The notes beneath the pieces are model-generated. The model saw nothing but the letters and a program-made list of their open reading frames with translations, searched no databases and was not told the DNA's origin. This document shows, in pieces, positions 44,192 to 54,220 of a stretch of 64,000 nt of DNA (the stretch's first letter is position 1; each line of letters starts with the position of its first letter). The translations under genes and the position numbers were made by a program. Source of the DNA: Rhizobium leguminosarum bv. trifolii WSM1325 (lineage in GTDB: Bacteria; Pseudomonadota; Alphaproteobacteria; Rhizobiales; Rhizobiaceae); contig CP001625.1 of NCBI GenBank assembly GCA_000023185.1, forward strand, positions 434,001 to 498,000. Direction: 5' to 3'.

Positions 44192-45334
44192 ATGAACACT
44201 TACGCAAATATTCTACCGGGCGATCCGGCGCCCTGGTTTCATCAGCGATCGATGGCCAATCCCAGCTTTGCATTCGACACCGCTGCGGGACGATACCTCG
44301 TCCTCTGCTTCTTCGGGTCAGCCTCGCATCCAGCGAGCAAAGCCGCGATAGAGGCAGCTCTCCGAAAAGCGGACGTGTTTGACGATGTCAAAGCATCGTT
44401 CTTCGGTGTTACTGTTGACCCGACCGACGAGACCGAGCAACGCGTTGCCGACCGATATCCAGGCTATCGTTTCTTGTTGGACTTCGATGGCACTGTCAGC
44501 CGTCTTTATGGATCGATGCCGATCGATGCCAAACCCGAAGACGGAGAGGTCCCAATCCGCCAGATCTGGATAATGCTCGACCCGACCATGCGTGTCCTGA
44601 AGGTCCTTCCGTTTGCGAAGGACGGCAGTGATATCGAGGAAGTATGGTCGTTTGTTGCTGGTCTTCCCGCGATCAACCGGTTCTCCGGCATCGAACTTCA
44701 GGCCCCTATCATCGTTCTTCCAAACGTATTCGAGCCCGACCTTTGCAAGAAGCTGATCGGTCTCTACGAGCGGAGCGGCGGCGAGGAATCAGGAGTTATG
44801 CGCGAGGTGGGCGGCAAGACCGTCCAGGTCAACGACCATGGTTACAAGCGACGCAAGGACTACGATATCCAGGAAAAGGATGTCATCGCCGAAACACAAG
44901 GGCGGTTCGTGCGCAGGATCGTGCCGGAAATCCAGAAGGTTCATCAGTTCACGGCAACCAGGATGGAACGATATATTGTCGCCTGTTATGCGGCTGAGGA
45001 CGAGGCGCATTTTCGCGCCCACCGCGACAACACGACCAAAGGGACCGCACATCGCCGTTTTGCTGTTTCCGTGAACCTGAACGATGATTTCGACGGCGGA
45101 GAAGTGAGCTTTCCCGAATATGGCAGCAGGAGCTTCAAGGCGCCAGCCGGAGGCGCGGTGATCTTCTCATGTTCCCTGCTTCATGCTGTTTCCAAAGTGA
45201 CGCGAGGTCGTCGCTATGCGTTCCTGCCATTTCTATACGATGATGCCGCAGCCAAGATGCGTGAGGCCAACAACGCCTTCCTCGCAGAAGGCGTCGGCAG
45301 CTACTCTGCGGAGAGCAAGGGCCCACCCGCCTAA
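44192..45334 (+). CDS. redoxin-like domain fused to 2-oxoglutarate/Fe(II) dioxygenase
   Basis: 380 aa. Residues 5-155 are a peroxiredoxin/AhpC-like fold (LPGDPAPWF, VLCFFGSASHPAS, FFGVTVDPTD) in which the usual active-site Cys position is not a Cys. Residues 170-350 are a 2OG-Fe(II) oxygenase: HxD (H277, D279 in HFRAHRDN), distal H331 (LLHAV) and Arg near 340 (GRRYAFLPF). Cytosolic; may hydroxylate a protein. Stands alone. Confidence 0.85.
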   Translation: MNTYANILPGDPAPWFHQRSMANPSFAFDTAAGRYLVLCFFGSASHPASKAAIEAALRKADVFDDVKASFFGVTVDPTDETEQRVADRYPGYRFLLDFDGTVSRLYGSMPIDAKPEDGEVPIRQIWIMLDPTMRVLKVLPFAKDGSDIEEVWSFVAGLPAINRFSGIELQAPIIVLPNVFEPDLCKKLIGLYERSGGEESGVMREVGGKTVQVNDHGYKRRKDYDIQEKDVIAETQGRFVRRIVPEIQKVHQFTATRMERYIVACYAAEDEAHFRAHRDNTTKGTAHRRFAVSVNLNDDFDGGEVSFPEYGSRSFKAPAGGAVIFSCSLLHAVSKVTRGRRYAFLPFLYDDAAAKMREANNAFLAEGVGSYSAESKGPPA

Positions 45335-45734
45335 ACGTCTCAATCAAAATGACGCCGTTGGGGCGATGGATTGGCTTGGAAATGCTGTCCCATCGGAAGC
45401 TTGTGCATTCGCGGATGATGTTCTTCGCAAGTATCTTGTCAATGCGCCGCCCGCCGATGTCGATGATCTCGAAAAAACACGTGCTGGAACGTCTTGCCTA
45501 CGACGGCAAATGCTTCAGCTTGTAGAAGGCGAAGCAAGCGAGGGTGCGAGGCGACCGAACCTGGGCTGCTTGCAGGCCTGTCCCATCCCTCGTCACACCG
45601 CGCGTTGGTCGCAGTGCATAATGTGCCAACGCGAGCCTGGAGCGATGGCCTTGCTTGCGACGGCGGGGATGTCACTGAGCCATTTCATGGCCTCTGCACT
45701 CGATCTTGCTGACAGTTTGACCGGAGGAACCGGA
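45335..45734. other. 400-bp stretch without supported gene
   Basis: A minus frame at 45340-45480 (IIDIGGRRIDKILAKNII) is suggestive but has no start, stop context or family. Nothing else seen. Confidence 0.35.
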
Positions 45735-46256
45735 TCAGGCAGCCCGGCGGCCAAACCACTGTGCAAGCCAATGGTCGATTGACATTTTTCCCGGTCCCCA
45801 TGCCATGAGCGACAGCGCCATTGCAGCCCAGGTAATGTGGATCGGCCATCCGTCCGGCACCGTGAGCTCGACGATCAACGTCATGAACAGCAGGCCGGTC
45901 GCCGCAAATCGGGTAGCGAAACCCAGGACCAGCAAGATCGGAAAGGTGATCTCGGCAGCGCCAGACAGGAAAGCCATGGTGACTGGCGCCGGATAGGCAT
46001 AGGGACCGCCCGGCAAATGGAGCATGAATTCGTCGGTGAACAATGTGATCGCCGTATCGTTCAATTGCAGGAAACCATCCCACTTCAGAATGCCCGACTT
46101 CCAAAAGGGCACGGCCAGAGCGAGGCGCACAACTGCCTGAACGACGCTCGGCTGCGCAAAGGCCCGAACCAGTCTCTGTGCCATCTCCACAAGTGTCACG
46201 ATCGGTTGAAACCTGTCTTTGATTGAAGTCTGTTGGGTGGTGGTCGATATCATCAT
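45735..46256 (-). CDS. bufD: DoxX-family membrane protein of bufferin operon (BufD-like)
   Basis: 173 aa, four helices of the DoxX type (LVRLALAVPFWKSGILKWD-like second segment, GAAEITFPILLVLGFATRF, LTVPDGWPIHITWAAMAL). ATG overlaps the bufC stop (ATGA). Inner membrane, role in copper handling inferred from operon context. Confidence 0.8.
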   Translation of the reverse strand: MMISTTTQQTSIKDRFQPIVTLVEMAQRLVRAFAQPSVVQAVVRLALAVPFWKSGILKWDGFLQLNDTAITLFTDEFMLHLPGGPYAYPAPVTMAFLSGAAEITFPILLVLGFATRFAATGLLFMTLIVELTVPDGWPIHITWAAMALSLMAWGPGKMSIDHWLAQWFGRRAA

Positions 46257-47053
46257 GCGTCTCCGAGAGTGATGCCGCAAAATACCCCCGCTTCGATCAT
46301 GCCGGCCACGCTGGCCGCGATGTCGAACGACGGACAAGCGTCGATGGCATTGGCTGCGGCGACACCAAGCGGTTCGCCGGAAATGAGGGAAATCAGGAAC
46401 TCTGCGCCGCCCAAAGGAAGATGACGCACCGCCACCTCCATATCCGGCCGCGTTATAAGCGCATCCTCCGGGTCGACCACTTCAATCGGGCTTATGGAGC
46501 GGTCACCGCGATTGGCGGCAAAGATCGTCAGCGCCGGATAGTCCGACCGAACGATCCTTGTTGCCGGATGCGCTGCAAAGACCAATTCACCGAGACGTTC
46601 CGGCGGAACGGAAGCAAGAGCATCAGCAGCAAGCGGCTCGACATCCGTTGCGTGGTAGGCGTCCAGCCAAGCCCGTTCGATCCGGGCGACGTCGGGAAGC
46701 CAGGGCAATGACCGGGCATATTCGTACTGTTCGATGAAAGCAGGAAAATCCCGACCATATTCGAAGAGAAGCGGCGATGTCGGTGGCGTGGCGCGTACAT
46801 GAAAGCGCGCCATGGCGCGGAAAAACTCCGCCCCCGTCAGGCGTTGCACCGCCGGGAAAATCCCGGCGAGGGCATCGATCAGACTGACGGTGACGTTGTT
46901 GCGGTAGACGTTGTAGCGTTTGATCGCTCCCTTGCCGTTTGGCCCGACAACGCCGTCGGGCGTCCCGGCGTCCGGGTTCGTCAGTGCCGGCGCAAAATCC
47001 GCCGCATAAGTCAAGGGCTCTATGCGGCGAGATGAGGGATCAAGCCGCAGCAT
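46253..47053 (-). CDS. bufC: DUF2063 partner protein of MNIO enzyme (BufC)
   Basis: 266 aa. N-terminal DUF2063 domain ([40 protein letters not shown]) and a C-terminal HvfC-like part. DUF2063 proteins bind the precursor leader and hand it to the DUF692 enzyme. Start at 47053; overlaps the bufB end by 14 bp. Confidence 0.85.
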   Translation of the reverse strand: MLRLDPSSRRIEPLTYAADFAPALTNPDAGTPDGVVGPNGKGAIKRYNVYRNNVTVSLIDALAGIFPAVQRLTGAEFFRAMARFHVRATPPTSPLLFEYGRDFPAFIEQYEYARSLPWLPDVARIERAWLDAYHATDVEPLAADALASVPPERLGELVFAAHPATRIVRSDYPALTIFAANRGDRSISPIEVVDPEDALITRPDMEVAVRHLPLGGAEFLISLISGEPLGVAAANAIDACPSFDIAASVAGMIEAGVFCGITLGDA

Positions 47054-47966
47054 GACTTTGATCCTGCAACGCGATGGAACCATGGTGATCCATGATCGCC
47101 TGCGCTGCGAGGGCCTCGCCACGCAGTATCGGCCAATCGGGTATGTTGCTGTCCCACTCGATGAGCGTTGGAATGGGACCACCACGGCCGATGACGATCT
47201 CATAAAGTTTCCAGACGGCATCGGCGACCGGACCGTCATGGCTATCGATCAGCAGCAGTTCGTCCTCGTCGTCCGTCTGCTCGCCGTGGCCCGCGAGATG
47301 GATCTCACCAACCGCAGCAATGGGAAAATCGGACAGGTAGTCGAGCGCTGAAAACCCGTGATTGGTGGCAGAGACGAATACATTATTGACGTCGAGCAGA
47401 AGACCGCAGCCGGTGCGCCGGACGATGGCGCGGATGAATTCGGTCTCGCTCATCGTCGATTGGCGGAACGTCACATAGGTGGATGGATTCTCCAGAAGGA
47501 TCGGGCGTCTGATGGTCTCCTGCACTTCCTCGATATGCTCGCAAACCCGCGCCAGGCTTTCTCGTGTGTAGGGAAGGGGCAGGAGATCGTTGAGGAAGGT
47601 CGTCCGATGCGTCGACCAGGCCAGGTGCTCAGACACCAGAGCTGGTTCGTAGCGTTCGACGAGAGAGCGGAAACGTTCAAGATGTGCTCGGTCGAGCGGC
47701 TGAGGTCCGCCGATCGACATGCACACGCCGTGGAGCGACACCGGATTGTCACGGCGGATCTGTTCGAGAATACGATGCGGCGGCCCGCCGGCCCCCATAT
47801 AATTCTCGGCATGGACTTCGAAGAACCCGCGATGAGGCCCCTCCGCGGCTATGGAGGCAAAATGCTCGTGTTTGAAGCTCGTCCCCGCGAGCCCCTCGAT
47901 CGGATGGCGGGGAAAGCGGAGAGTAGTTGCCGCAGACGCGGTCGTTGAAATTTGATCGGTGGTCAT
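47040..47966 (-). CDS. bufB: DUF692 multinuclear iron oxygenase (MNIO, BufB)
   Basis: 308 aa from ATG 47966 (GGCGGAGAG upstream). TIM-barrel ligand motifs [61 protein letters not shown]. MNIOs convert precursor cysteines into 5-thiooxazoles or related groups. Between precursor and partner genes, as in known bufferin operons. Confidence 0.92.
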   Translation of the reverse strand: MTTDQISTTASAATTLRFPRHPIEGLAGTSFKHEHFASIAAEGPHRGFFEVHAENYMGAGGPPHRILEQIRRDNPVSLHGVCMSIGGPQPLDRAHLERFRSLVERYEPALVSEHLAWSTHRTTFLNDLLPLPYTRESLARVCEHIEEVQETIRRPILLENPSTYVTFRQSTMSETEFIRAIVRRTGCGLLLDVNNVFVSATNHGFSALDYLSDFPIAAVGEIHLAGHGEQTDDEDELLLIDSHDGPVADAVWKLYEIVIGRGGPIPTLIEWDSNIPDWPILRGEALAAQAIMDHHGSIALQDQSHAAA

Positions 47967-48011
47967 GGCGTCTCTCCGCCCCCTCATTGTCATCGCTGTC
48001 GGGTGTAGAAA

Positions 48012-48317
48012 TTACATTGCCTTCAGCGTGCCGTGCTTGCCGTTCGGCAGGACGATGGAGGTGCAGGTGCCGCCCCGTACGAATTTCCAGGAATCGCCCT
48101 GGAAGTCGACCGTCGAGGTCCCCTGGCAGGACGTGCCCGCGCCGGCTGCACAATCATTCTGGCCCTTCAGGGCAACACCGAAGCATTTCTCCTTGTGAGC
48201 GGCGGTCGCAGCAGCGCCCTCGGCTTTGGTGAGTGGTGCCGCGCCTGCCATCGAAGCAAGGGCGGTGGTGACAGCGCCGGCGAGGACCACGGAGTTGATG
48301 GTGGATTTGATCGACAT
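48012..48317 (-). CDS. bufA: bufferin precursor (DUF2282, BufA1-like)
   Basis: 101 aa. Sec signal to about residue 26 (AGA), then [20 protein letters not shown] and TSCQGTS, with C45, C56, C64 and C85. The KCFGVA..G.NDC pattern is the bufferin signature; two central Cys are modified by the MNIO in studied relatives, and the exported peptide binds copper. The gene follows a sigF-type ECF promoter. Confidence 0.92.
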   Translation of the reverse strand: MSIKSTINSVVLAGAVTTALASMAGAAPLTKAEGAAATAAHKEKCFGVALKGQNDCAAGAGTSCQGTSTVDFQGDSWKFVRGGTCTSIVLPNGKHGTLKAM

Positions 48318-48365
48318 TGCGTTCTCCCATAATGGATAGACGCTCTCGTTGAGCGCATATTCAGG

Positions 48366-48391
48366 TTCGCAATCTCCCCGACATTGGTTAC
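48366..48391 (-). promoter_or_regulatory. sigF-type ECF promoter of bufferin operon
   Basis: Minus strand GTAACC (48391-48386), 16 bases, CGAA (48369-48366). This matches the GTAACC-N16-CGAA promoter known from Caulobacter sigF, whose regulon contains bufferin operons. Transcript would start about 40 bp before bufA. Confidence 0.65.
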
Positions 48392-48732
48392 ACGCGTCGC
48401 TATCACTAGTTCGTGAAAGCTCGCCATGTCACCGGAAACCGGCACGGGCGCGGCGAGGCCGGCAATCGCTTCCAAGTCCTGACCAACATGATGACGTTGC
48501 GTGGAATGTGTATTTAGATCGAAAGGTTGCGTCGTCGTCGTCTGCATCATCGCGTTCCTGCGAGCACGCGGACGTCGCATTGCTGTGACCGAGGGCTTTG
48601 GCTCTAGCAATAAGGCGCCGACCCTGATTGAAAGGGGATCACGTTTAGGTTTTGCAATGAAGGCATGCAGATGGCAACGTTGCGCCTTCATTCAGCCTGC
48701 GAATCAGGAACCAGACATTGACGTCTCCGCAG
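48392..48732. other. 340-bp intergenic region before kup
   Basis: No supported gene; a minus frame to 48691 is probably chance. Holds upstream sequence of the divergent bufA and kup promoters. Confidence 0.4.
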
Positions 48733-50619
48733 ATGAGATCGAAAGATCCGGAACTGGAACACCAGACCCGGCGGGGACTGCCATCTCTCGTTCTCGCCGC
48801 CCTGGGCGTCGTTTATGGCGACATCGGAACAAGCCCGCTCTACGCTTTCAGGGAAGCCCTCCACGCCAACGGTGAATCCGGGGCCACTCACGCGAACGTG
48901 GTTGGGATCCTGTCACTGATCGTCTGGGCACTGACGATCGTCGTTACGTTGAAATACGTCACGTTCGTCCTGAAGGCGGACAACCGGGGTGAAGGCGGCA
49001 CGCTGTCTCTCATGACGCTCGCCCGCGAAAGTCTGGCCGGACGCCCCAAATGGGTGCTTGTCCTGGGCGTGATCGGCGGCTCGCTGTTCCTCGGCGACGC
49101 GATCATCACGCCTGCGATCTCAGTCCTGTCTGCGGTCGAGGGCATCGAGGTGGTCGCACCGGCGTTGTCCAACTGGGTCGTGCCGATCACTCTCACGATC
49201 ATCGCCATGCTGTTTTTCGTCCAGCGATTCGGCACGAGCGGCGTGGCGTCGGTGTTCGGTCCCGTAACGGCTCTGTGGTTTATCGTCCTTGGCGTCAGCG
49301 GGGCAATCCACATATTTGACGACCCGTCGGTGTTGGGCGCAGTCAATCCGGTCCACGCAGTCCGGTATATTGCAAACAACATCGGCTCAGCCATCGCGGT
49401 GCTTGGGGCCGTCTTCCTTGCCGTGACCGGGGCCGAGGCTCTCTATGTCGATCTTGGACACTTCGGCCGACGGCCAATTGTCGTCGCGTGGTTTTTGCTT
49501 GTCTTCCCCAGTCTGCTTCTGAATTACTTTGGACAGGGAGCGTTTGTACTCGCAAACCCGCAGATGGCTGAGCATCCCTTTTTCAGCATGCATCCAGAAT
49601 GGGCGCGAATCCCCATGGTCTGTCTGGCGACCGCGGCAACGGTTATCGCCAGCCAGGCCGTCATCTCCGGCGCCTACTCGCTTGTCCGTCAGGCGATGCA
49701 CCTCAACCTGCTTCCGCGCCTGCGCATCCTTCACACCTCCGAAACGCAATCCGGGCAGATCTTCATGCCGCAGGTGAACAACCTGCTTTTCATATTCGTG
49801 GCTGCTCTGGTGCTCTTCTTTCGAAGCTCTAGCGGCCTTTCCGCCGCCTATGGCATCGCCGTGACAGGAGAAATGTTCATCACTTCGATTCTCCTCTTCA
49901 TCGTGATGCGGCGGATCTGGAGCTGGAAGCTGGCGACGGCTCTTGCCGTCATCGTGCCGATGTCACTGATCGACGCCGCATTTCTAGCGGCCAACATCGC
50001 GAAGTTCGCAGAAGGCGGATGGGTTCCCGTTGCGGTGGCGACAACGATGGCGCTAATCATGCAGACATGGACGGCGGGGCGTCGGCTGCTTGCTGCCCGC
50101 ACCAAGGCCGACGAAATCCCGCTCACGGCGATCATCGACAACCTGGCAAGGAAGAAGCCGCCGACGGTGCCTGGGACTGCGATGTTCCTGACAAGCGACA
50201 TCGAAGGCGCGCCGACCGCACTCCTCCATAGCCTGAAGCACTACAAGGTGCTCCATGAGCAGAACGTCATTCTCAGCGTCGTGACCTCGACCACGCCTTT
50301 CGTCCCGGACGATGAAAAAATTTTTCTCGAAAGCTTCAATCGCAACTTCAGTCGGCTGGTGATCACGTTCGGATACATGGAGACGCCAAACATTCCTCGT
50401 GCGCTCGTTCTCGCCCGCAAGCTTGGTCTGAAGTTCGACATCATGTCGACCTCATTCTTCCTTTCCCGCCGAACGATCCTCCCGTCGAAGAAGGGCGGCC
50501 TGCCTTTCTGGCAGGACCGGCTGTTCATCTCGCTTGCGCAAAATGCTAGCAATGCGACAGACTATTTCGGCCTGCCGTCGGGGCGAGTGGTCGAACTCGG
50601 GCTGCAGACATCCATTTAG
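48733..50619 (+). CDS. kup: Kup-type potassium uptake transporter
   Basis: About 628 aa (an earlier TTG at 48718 is possible). ALGVVYGDIGTSPLYAFREA is the Kup signature; twelve helices then a cytosolic C-terminal domain (SRLVITFGYMETPNIPRAL). H+:K+ symport. The CPA1 antiporter starts 28 bp later, so the pair forms an ion-homeostasis operon. Confidence 0.95.
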   Translation: MRSKDPELEHQTRRGLPSLVLAALGVVYGDIGTSPLYAFREALHANGESGATHANVVGILSLIVWALTIVVTLKYVTFVLKADNRGEGGTLSLMTLARESLAGRPKWVLVLGVIGGSLFLGDAIITPAISVLSAVEGIEVVAPALSNWVVPITLTIIAMLFFVQRFGTSGVASVFGPVTALWFIVLGVSGAIHIFDDPSVLGAVNPVHAVRYIANNIGSAIAVLGAVFLAVTGAEALYVDLGHFGRRPIVVAWFLLVFPSLLLNYFGQGAFVLANPQMAEHPFFSMHPEWARIPMVCLATAATVIASQAVISGAYSLVRQAMHLNLLPRLRILHTSETQSGQIFMPQVNNLLFIFVAALVLFFRSSSGLSAAYGIAVTGEMFITSILLFIVMRRIWSWKLATALAVIVPMSLIDAAFLAANIAKFAEGGWVPVAVATTMALIMQTWTAGRRLLAARTKADEIPLTAIIDNLARKKPPTVPGTAMFLTSDIEGAPTALLHSLKHYKVLHEQNVILSVVTSTTPFVPDDEKIFLESFNRNFSRLVITFGYMETPNIPRALVLARKLGLKFDIMSTSFFLSRRTILPSKKGGLPFWQDRLFISLAQNASNATDYFGLPSGRVVELGLQTSI

Positions 50620-50647
50620 CGGTACCGATGAGCGCCGGTCTCCCATC

Positions 50648-51925
50648 ATGTTGCGAGGAACTCCGATCTTGTCCGTCTTCGATCTCATCTCGCTGCTTCT
50701 GGTTCTCACTGCCGGGTTCTCCTGGATCAACCATCGCTATTTCAGGCTTCCCCCCTCGATCGGGATCCTTGTGATGGGACTTGCGGCGTCGGCGTTGCTG
50801 GTCCTGCTGGAGCTTGCCATTCCAAATGTCTCCATCTACGCGGACGTCGCAGCCCTCGTGCGACAGGTGGATTTCCAGACTACCGTCATGAATGGGCTTC
50901 TCGCCTTCCTGCTGTTTGCTGGCTCGCTCCATGTCGACTTTTCCGCCCTTCGGTCGCGAGTCGCAGTCGTTGGAGCGATGGCTACCATCGGCGTGCTCCT
51001 ATCAACGGTGCTCATCGGCGTGGCGATGTGGGCCTTGGCGGCCCTGTTTGGCATAGAGCTGCCGTTCCTGTGGGCGCTGGTGTTCGGCGCGCTGATCAGC
51101 CCCACCGATCCCGTGGCGGTTCTCTCGACGCTCAAGGCCGTAAAGGTCCCGCAAGCGCTCGAGACGGACATGGCGGGCGAGTCGCTATTCAATGACGGCG
51201 TCGGCGTCGTCGTGTTCACCGCATTGCTCGCGCTGGCGAGCGGCGGCACAGACGTCGGCGCGGCGCAGGTCGCGGAACTCTTCGTCGTCGAGGCACTGGG
51301 AGGGGCAGTGATCGGCCTGCTATCAGGTTACGTTGCCTACTTGGCGATGAGGGCGATCGACGACTATCCCGTCGAGGTGTTGATATCCATTGCGCTGGCG
51401 ATGGGTTGCTATTCCCTCGCCTCTGCACTGCATATGAGCGGCCCGATCGCCGTCGTGGTCGCCGGAATCCTCGTTGGCAACCGTGGACCGAGGGACGCGC
51501 TCAGCGACGTGACGCAGCGATATCTCTTCGGCTTCTGGACATTGGTCGACCAGATCCTAAATTCGGTGCTCTTTCTCCTTATCGGGCTTGAGGTTCTTGT
51601 TCTCCGCTACGAGACGTCAATCCTGCCGCTCGCCCTCGCCGCCATACCCGTGGCGCTCGCGGCCCGCTTCGCGTCGACCATCATCCCCGTGACCCTGCTC
51701 CGCAGAAACTACGACTTCGTCCGCGGCACGGTAATCGTCCTCGTCTGGGGAGGTCTCAGGGGCGGCATATCGATCGCCTTGGCACTGTCCCTTCCGGAAA
51801 CGCCCTTCAAGGCGGCTCTGCTTGCCGCCACTTATGCCGTCGTGATCTTCACGATCGTGGTTCAGGGACTGACACTGGGAAAAGTCGCCAGCCGCTCATT
51901 GCGGGCGTCCGGCCCTTCAATGTAG
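50648..51925 (+). CDS. CPA1-type Na+(K+)/H+ antiporter
   Basis: 425 aa, about twelve helices. FGALISPTDPVAVLSTLKAV and AGESLFNDGVGVVVFTALLA are the CPA1 ion-binding motifs. No large cytosolic tail. Its last 162 bp are duplicated at window position 1. Confidence 0.9.
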   Translation: MLRGTPILSVFDLISLLLVLTAGFSWINHRYFRLPPSIGILVMGLAASALLVLLELAIPNVSIYADVAALVRQVDFQTTVMNGLLAFLLFAGSLHVDFSALRSRVAVVGAMATIGVLLSTVLIGVAMWALAALFGIELPFLWALVFGALISPTDPVAVLSTLKAVKVPQALETDMAGESLFNDGVGVVVFTALLALASGGTDVGAAQVAELFVVEALGGAVIGLLSGYVAYLAMRAIDDYPVEVLISIALAMGCYSLASALHMSGPIAVVVAGILVGNRGPRDALSDVTQRYLFGFWTLVDQILNSVLFLLIGLEVLVLRYETSILPLALAAIPVALAARFASTIIPVTLLRRNYDFVRGTVIVLVWGGLRGGISIALALSLPETPFKAALLAATYAVVIFTIVVQGLTLGKVASRSLRASGPSM

Positions 51926-51956
51926 AGAACAGCAGTGGCTTTGAGTGGACGACGAC

Positions 51957-52067
51957 ATGAATATCAGCAAGAGGTGGATTCCTTTCGTAATCGCAGTCCT
52001 GGCTCTCCTCGCCGTAGCGCAAATCGCGATAGTGGGCGCGGGGGCGATGGGATGGTTCGGCTCCTAG
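51957..52067 (+). CDS. 36-aa single-pass membrane peptide (copy 2)
   Basis: MNISKRWIPFVIAVLALLAV then AQIAIVGAGAMGWFGS. 31 bp after the antiporter stop. See the copy at 193-303 for the conservation argument. Confidence 0.6.
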   Translation: MNISKRWIPFVIAVLALLAVAQIAIVGAGAMGWFGS

Positions 52068-52157
52068 TGAGGGCTGTTCACAAAGACCGCCCCCGAGCGG
52101 CCCGGACACATTGGCAACAACGGCTATTGAATCAGGCGGAAGCGAGGTGACGGCGCA

Positions 52158-53399
52158 ATGAGGGTAGCCATTCATGCGCTCGGCACGCGCGGAGACGTTC
52201 AACCCTATGTCGCTCTGGCATTGGGATTGATCGAGCGAGGACATCGAGTACAGCTCGCTGCTCCGGTTCAGTTCGAGAGCATGGTGCAAGACCACGGCAT
52301 CGCATTTGCCCCCCTGCCTGGAGAGTTTCTCGCTCTTCTCGATACTCCGGAAGGAAAGGCGGCGATCGCCGGCAGCAAGGGCTTCAGTGCGGGTTTGAAG
52401 CTGCTAAAGTACGTCCGTCCGATGATGCGAACCCTGCTAGACGCGGAATGGAGAGCAGCGCAGGCCTTCAACCCCGACATCTTCGTGCATCATCCGAAGG
52501 CAATCGCGGTGCCACACATGGCGGAGGCGCTTCAGTGCCCATTTATTCTGGCCTCGCCCCTGCCTGGCTTTACGCCGACCGCCACTTTTCCCAGCCCGAT
52601 GTTGCCTTTCAGAGATCTGGGCTGGTTCAACCGGATCAGCCATATCGCGGCGATCAGGGGCGCGGAACTTCTGTTCGGCACGTTGCTCTCGACCTGGAGG
52701 GTGGAACAGCTTGGTCTGGCGCGACGCAGGACGCCAGCTATCGCTTCGAATGGCACGCTCTACGCCTATAGTCGCCATGTCGTGCCGGTCCCTCCGGACT
52801 GGGGCAGTGACGTGCTGGTAAGTGGCTACTGGTTTCTCGACAGCAAGAACTGGCGACCTCCAGACGATTTGGCAGCATTCCTCGCGGATGGGAAGCCGCC
52901 AATCTACGTTGGCTTCGGAAGCATGCCGGGCGTCGATCCGGGCCGAATGACAGCCACTGTTGTCGAGGCCCTCGCAAGGCAGGGCAAGCGGGGTATCTTG
53001 GCTTTGGGAGGCGGTGCTCTGGCCGCGGACCATAAATCCGGTCATGTCCACGTCGTCCGCGACGCCCCCCACGACTGGTTGTTTCCCGAGGTGAGCGCGG
53101 TCATCCACCACGGCGGCGCCGGAACGACCGCGGCCGCTCTTCGGGCCGGCAAGCCTATGATCATTTGCCCATTTTTCGGCGATCAACCGTTCTGGGCAAG
53201 GCGTGTAACAGACCTCGGCGTCGGACTGTCACTCGATCGCAGAGCATTGACCGTCGAGAGCCTGACAGATGCACTCGCAGCCATGGACGATCCACATATG
53301 CGACGCCAGGCAGATGCCCTTGGCTCTAGGATTCGGGACGAAGATGGGGTTGCGAACGCAGTCGGTTTCATCGAGGCTGCTGCGGACAAACTGCATTGA
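52158..53399 (+). CDS. GT1-family glycosyltransferase (UGT/MGT-like)
   Basis: 413 aa. N-terminal acceptor domain (LGTRGDVQPYVALALGLIER) and C-terminal nucleotide-sugar domain with VIHHGGAGTTAAALRAGKP and CPFFGDQPFWA (residues about 315-345). Resembles sterol or macrolide glycosyltransferases. No signal peptide. Intact version of 396-815. Confidence 0.9.
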   Translation: MRVAIHALGTRGDVQPYVALALGLIERGHRVQLAAPVQFESMVQDHGIAFAPLPGEFLALLDTPEGKAAIAGSKGFSAGLKLLKYVRPMMRTLLDAEWRAAQAFNPDIFVHHPKAIAVPHMAEALQCPFILASPLPGFTPTATFPSPMLPFRDLGWFNRISHIAAIRGAELLFGTLLSTWRVEQLGLARRRTPAIASNGTLYAYSRHVVPVPPDWGSDVLVSGYWFLDSKNWRPPDDLAAFLADGKPPIYVGFGSMPGVDPGRMTATVVEALARQGKRGILALGGGALAADHKSGHVHVVRDAPHDWLFPEVSAVIHHGGAGTTAAALRAGKPMIICPFFGDQPFWARRVTDLGVGLSLDRRALTVESLTDALAAMDDPHMRRQADALGSRIRDEDGVANAVGFIEAAADKLH

Positions 53400-53606
53400 G
53401 GCCCATGAATTCGCGCTACCCAGTCGAGAGGCCATTCGTGCCAAGCGGGCAAAATCGGGAGAAGGCGATAAACTACCGCGATGCCGCAATGTGCGTACGC
53501 GAAAGATATGCTCGCCTGCAAAGATCGATGGCTTGCATTTCATGCGCGGTGTTCTCGATATATCTATCGATTGAGATTGAGCGCTCACGCAGCGGAAGGT
53601 CAATGA

Positions 53607-54140
53607 ATGCTGTTTAGGAGACGGAAGCCGCTCTCACTGGCTCAGCGGATCCGTGCCCTCGTTTGGCCATCCAAGGGGCTATTGCGGTCCATCCGGTACA
53701 TTGCCATTCGAGTGCTTCGATTGAAGGCTACTCCTCATGCAGTTGCGGCTGGCGTTGCAGCAGGGGTGGCCGTGTCCTGTACCCCCTTTCTCGGCTTTCA
53801 TTTCATAATGGCATTTTGTCTGGCCTTCATCCTCAGAGGCAATATGATCGCGGCTGCGCTCGGGACGGCGTTTGGGAACCCTCTTACCTTTCCGCTGATC
53901 TTTGCTGCCGCCTACCGGATCGGAATCTTTCTTTTGGGTCGCGCGCCCGAGAGGGTGGGTGAAGCCAATCTGTTCACCCTGCTCCGGCACCTCGATTTTG
54001 CACCGCTTTGGCATCCCATTCTAAAGCCGATACTTGTCGGCGGCCTTCCGCTCGCCGCGCTATCCGGTGCAGTCTTTTATGTATTGACGTGGCAAGGCGT
54101 TCGCCTGTTCCAGCAGCGAGGAAAGCGGCGGAAATCGTAA
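53607..54140 (+). CDS. DUF2062 family membrane protein
   Basis: 177 aa. HAVAAGVAAGVAVSCTPFLG and GTAFGNPLTFPLIFAAAYRI are the DUF2062 core; three or four helices. Function unknown. A 28-codon fragment is at 1023-1108. Confidence 0.85.
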   Translation: MLFRRRKPLSLAQRIRALVWPSKGLLRSIRYIAIRVLRLKATPHAVAAGVAAGVAVSCTPFLGFHFIMAFCLAFILRGNMIAAALGTAFGNPLTFPLIFAAAYRIGIFLLGRAPERVGEANLFTLLRHLDFAPLWHPILKPILVGGLPLAALSGAVFYVLTWQGVRLFQQRGKRRKS

Positions 54141-54220
54141 GATCCAAAAGAGGCGGCGGCGCGAAGACCCTCCGAAGAACTTGATGTCCACGAGTGCCGT
54201 CGCCGCGAACTCGTAGATGA

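Noticed and set aside
45340..45480. Minus-strand frame IIDIGGRRIDKILAKNII
   Set aside because: No start, stop context, ribosome site or known family.
48401..48691. Minus-strand frame upstream of bufA (MMQTTTTQPFDLNTHS)
   Set aside because: Overlaps the ECF promoter, lacks a ribosome site and has no family.
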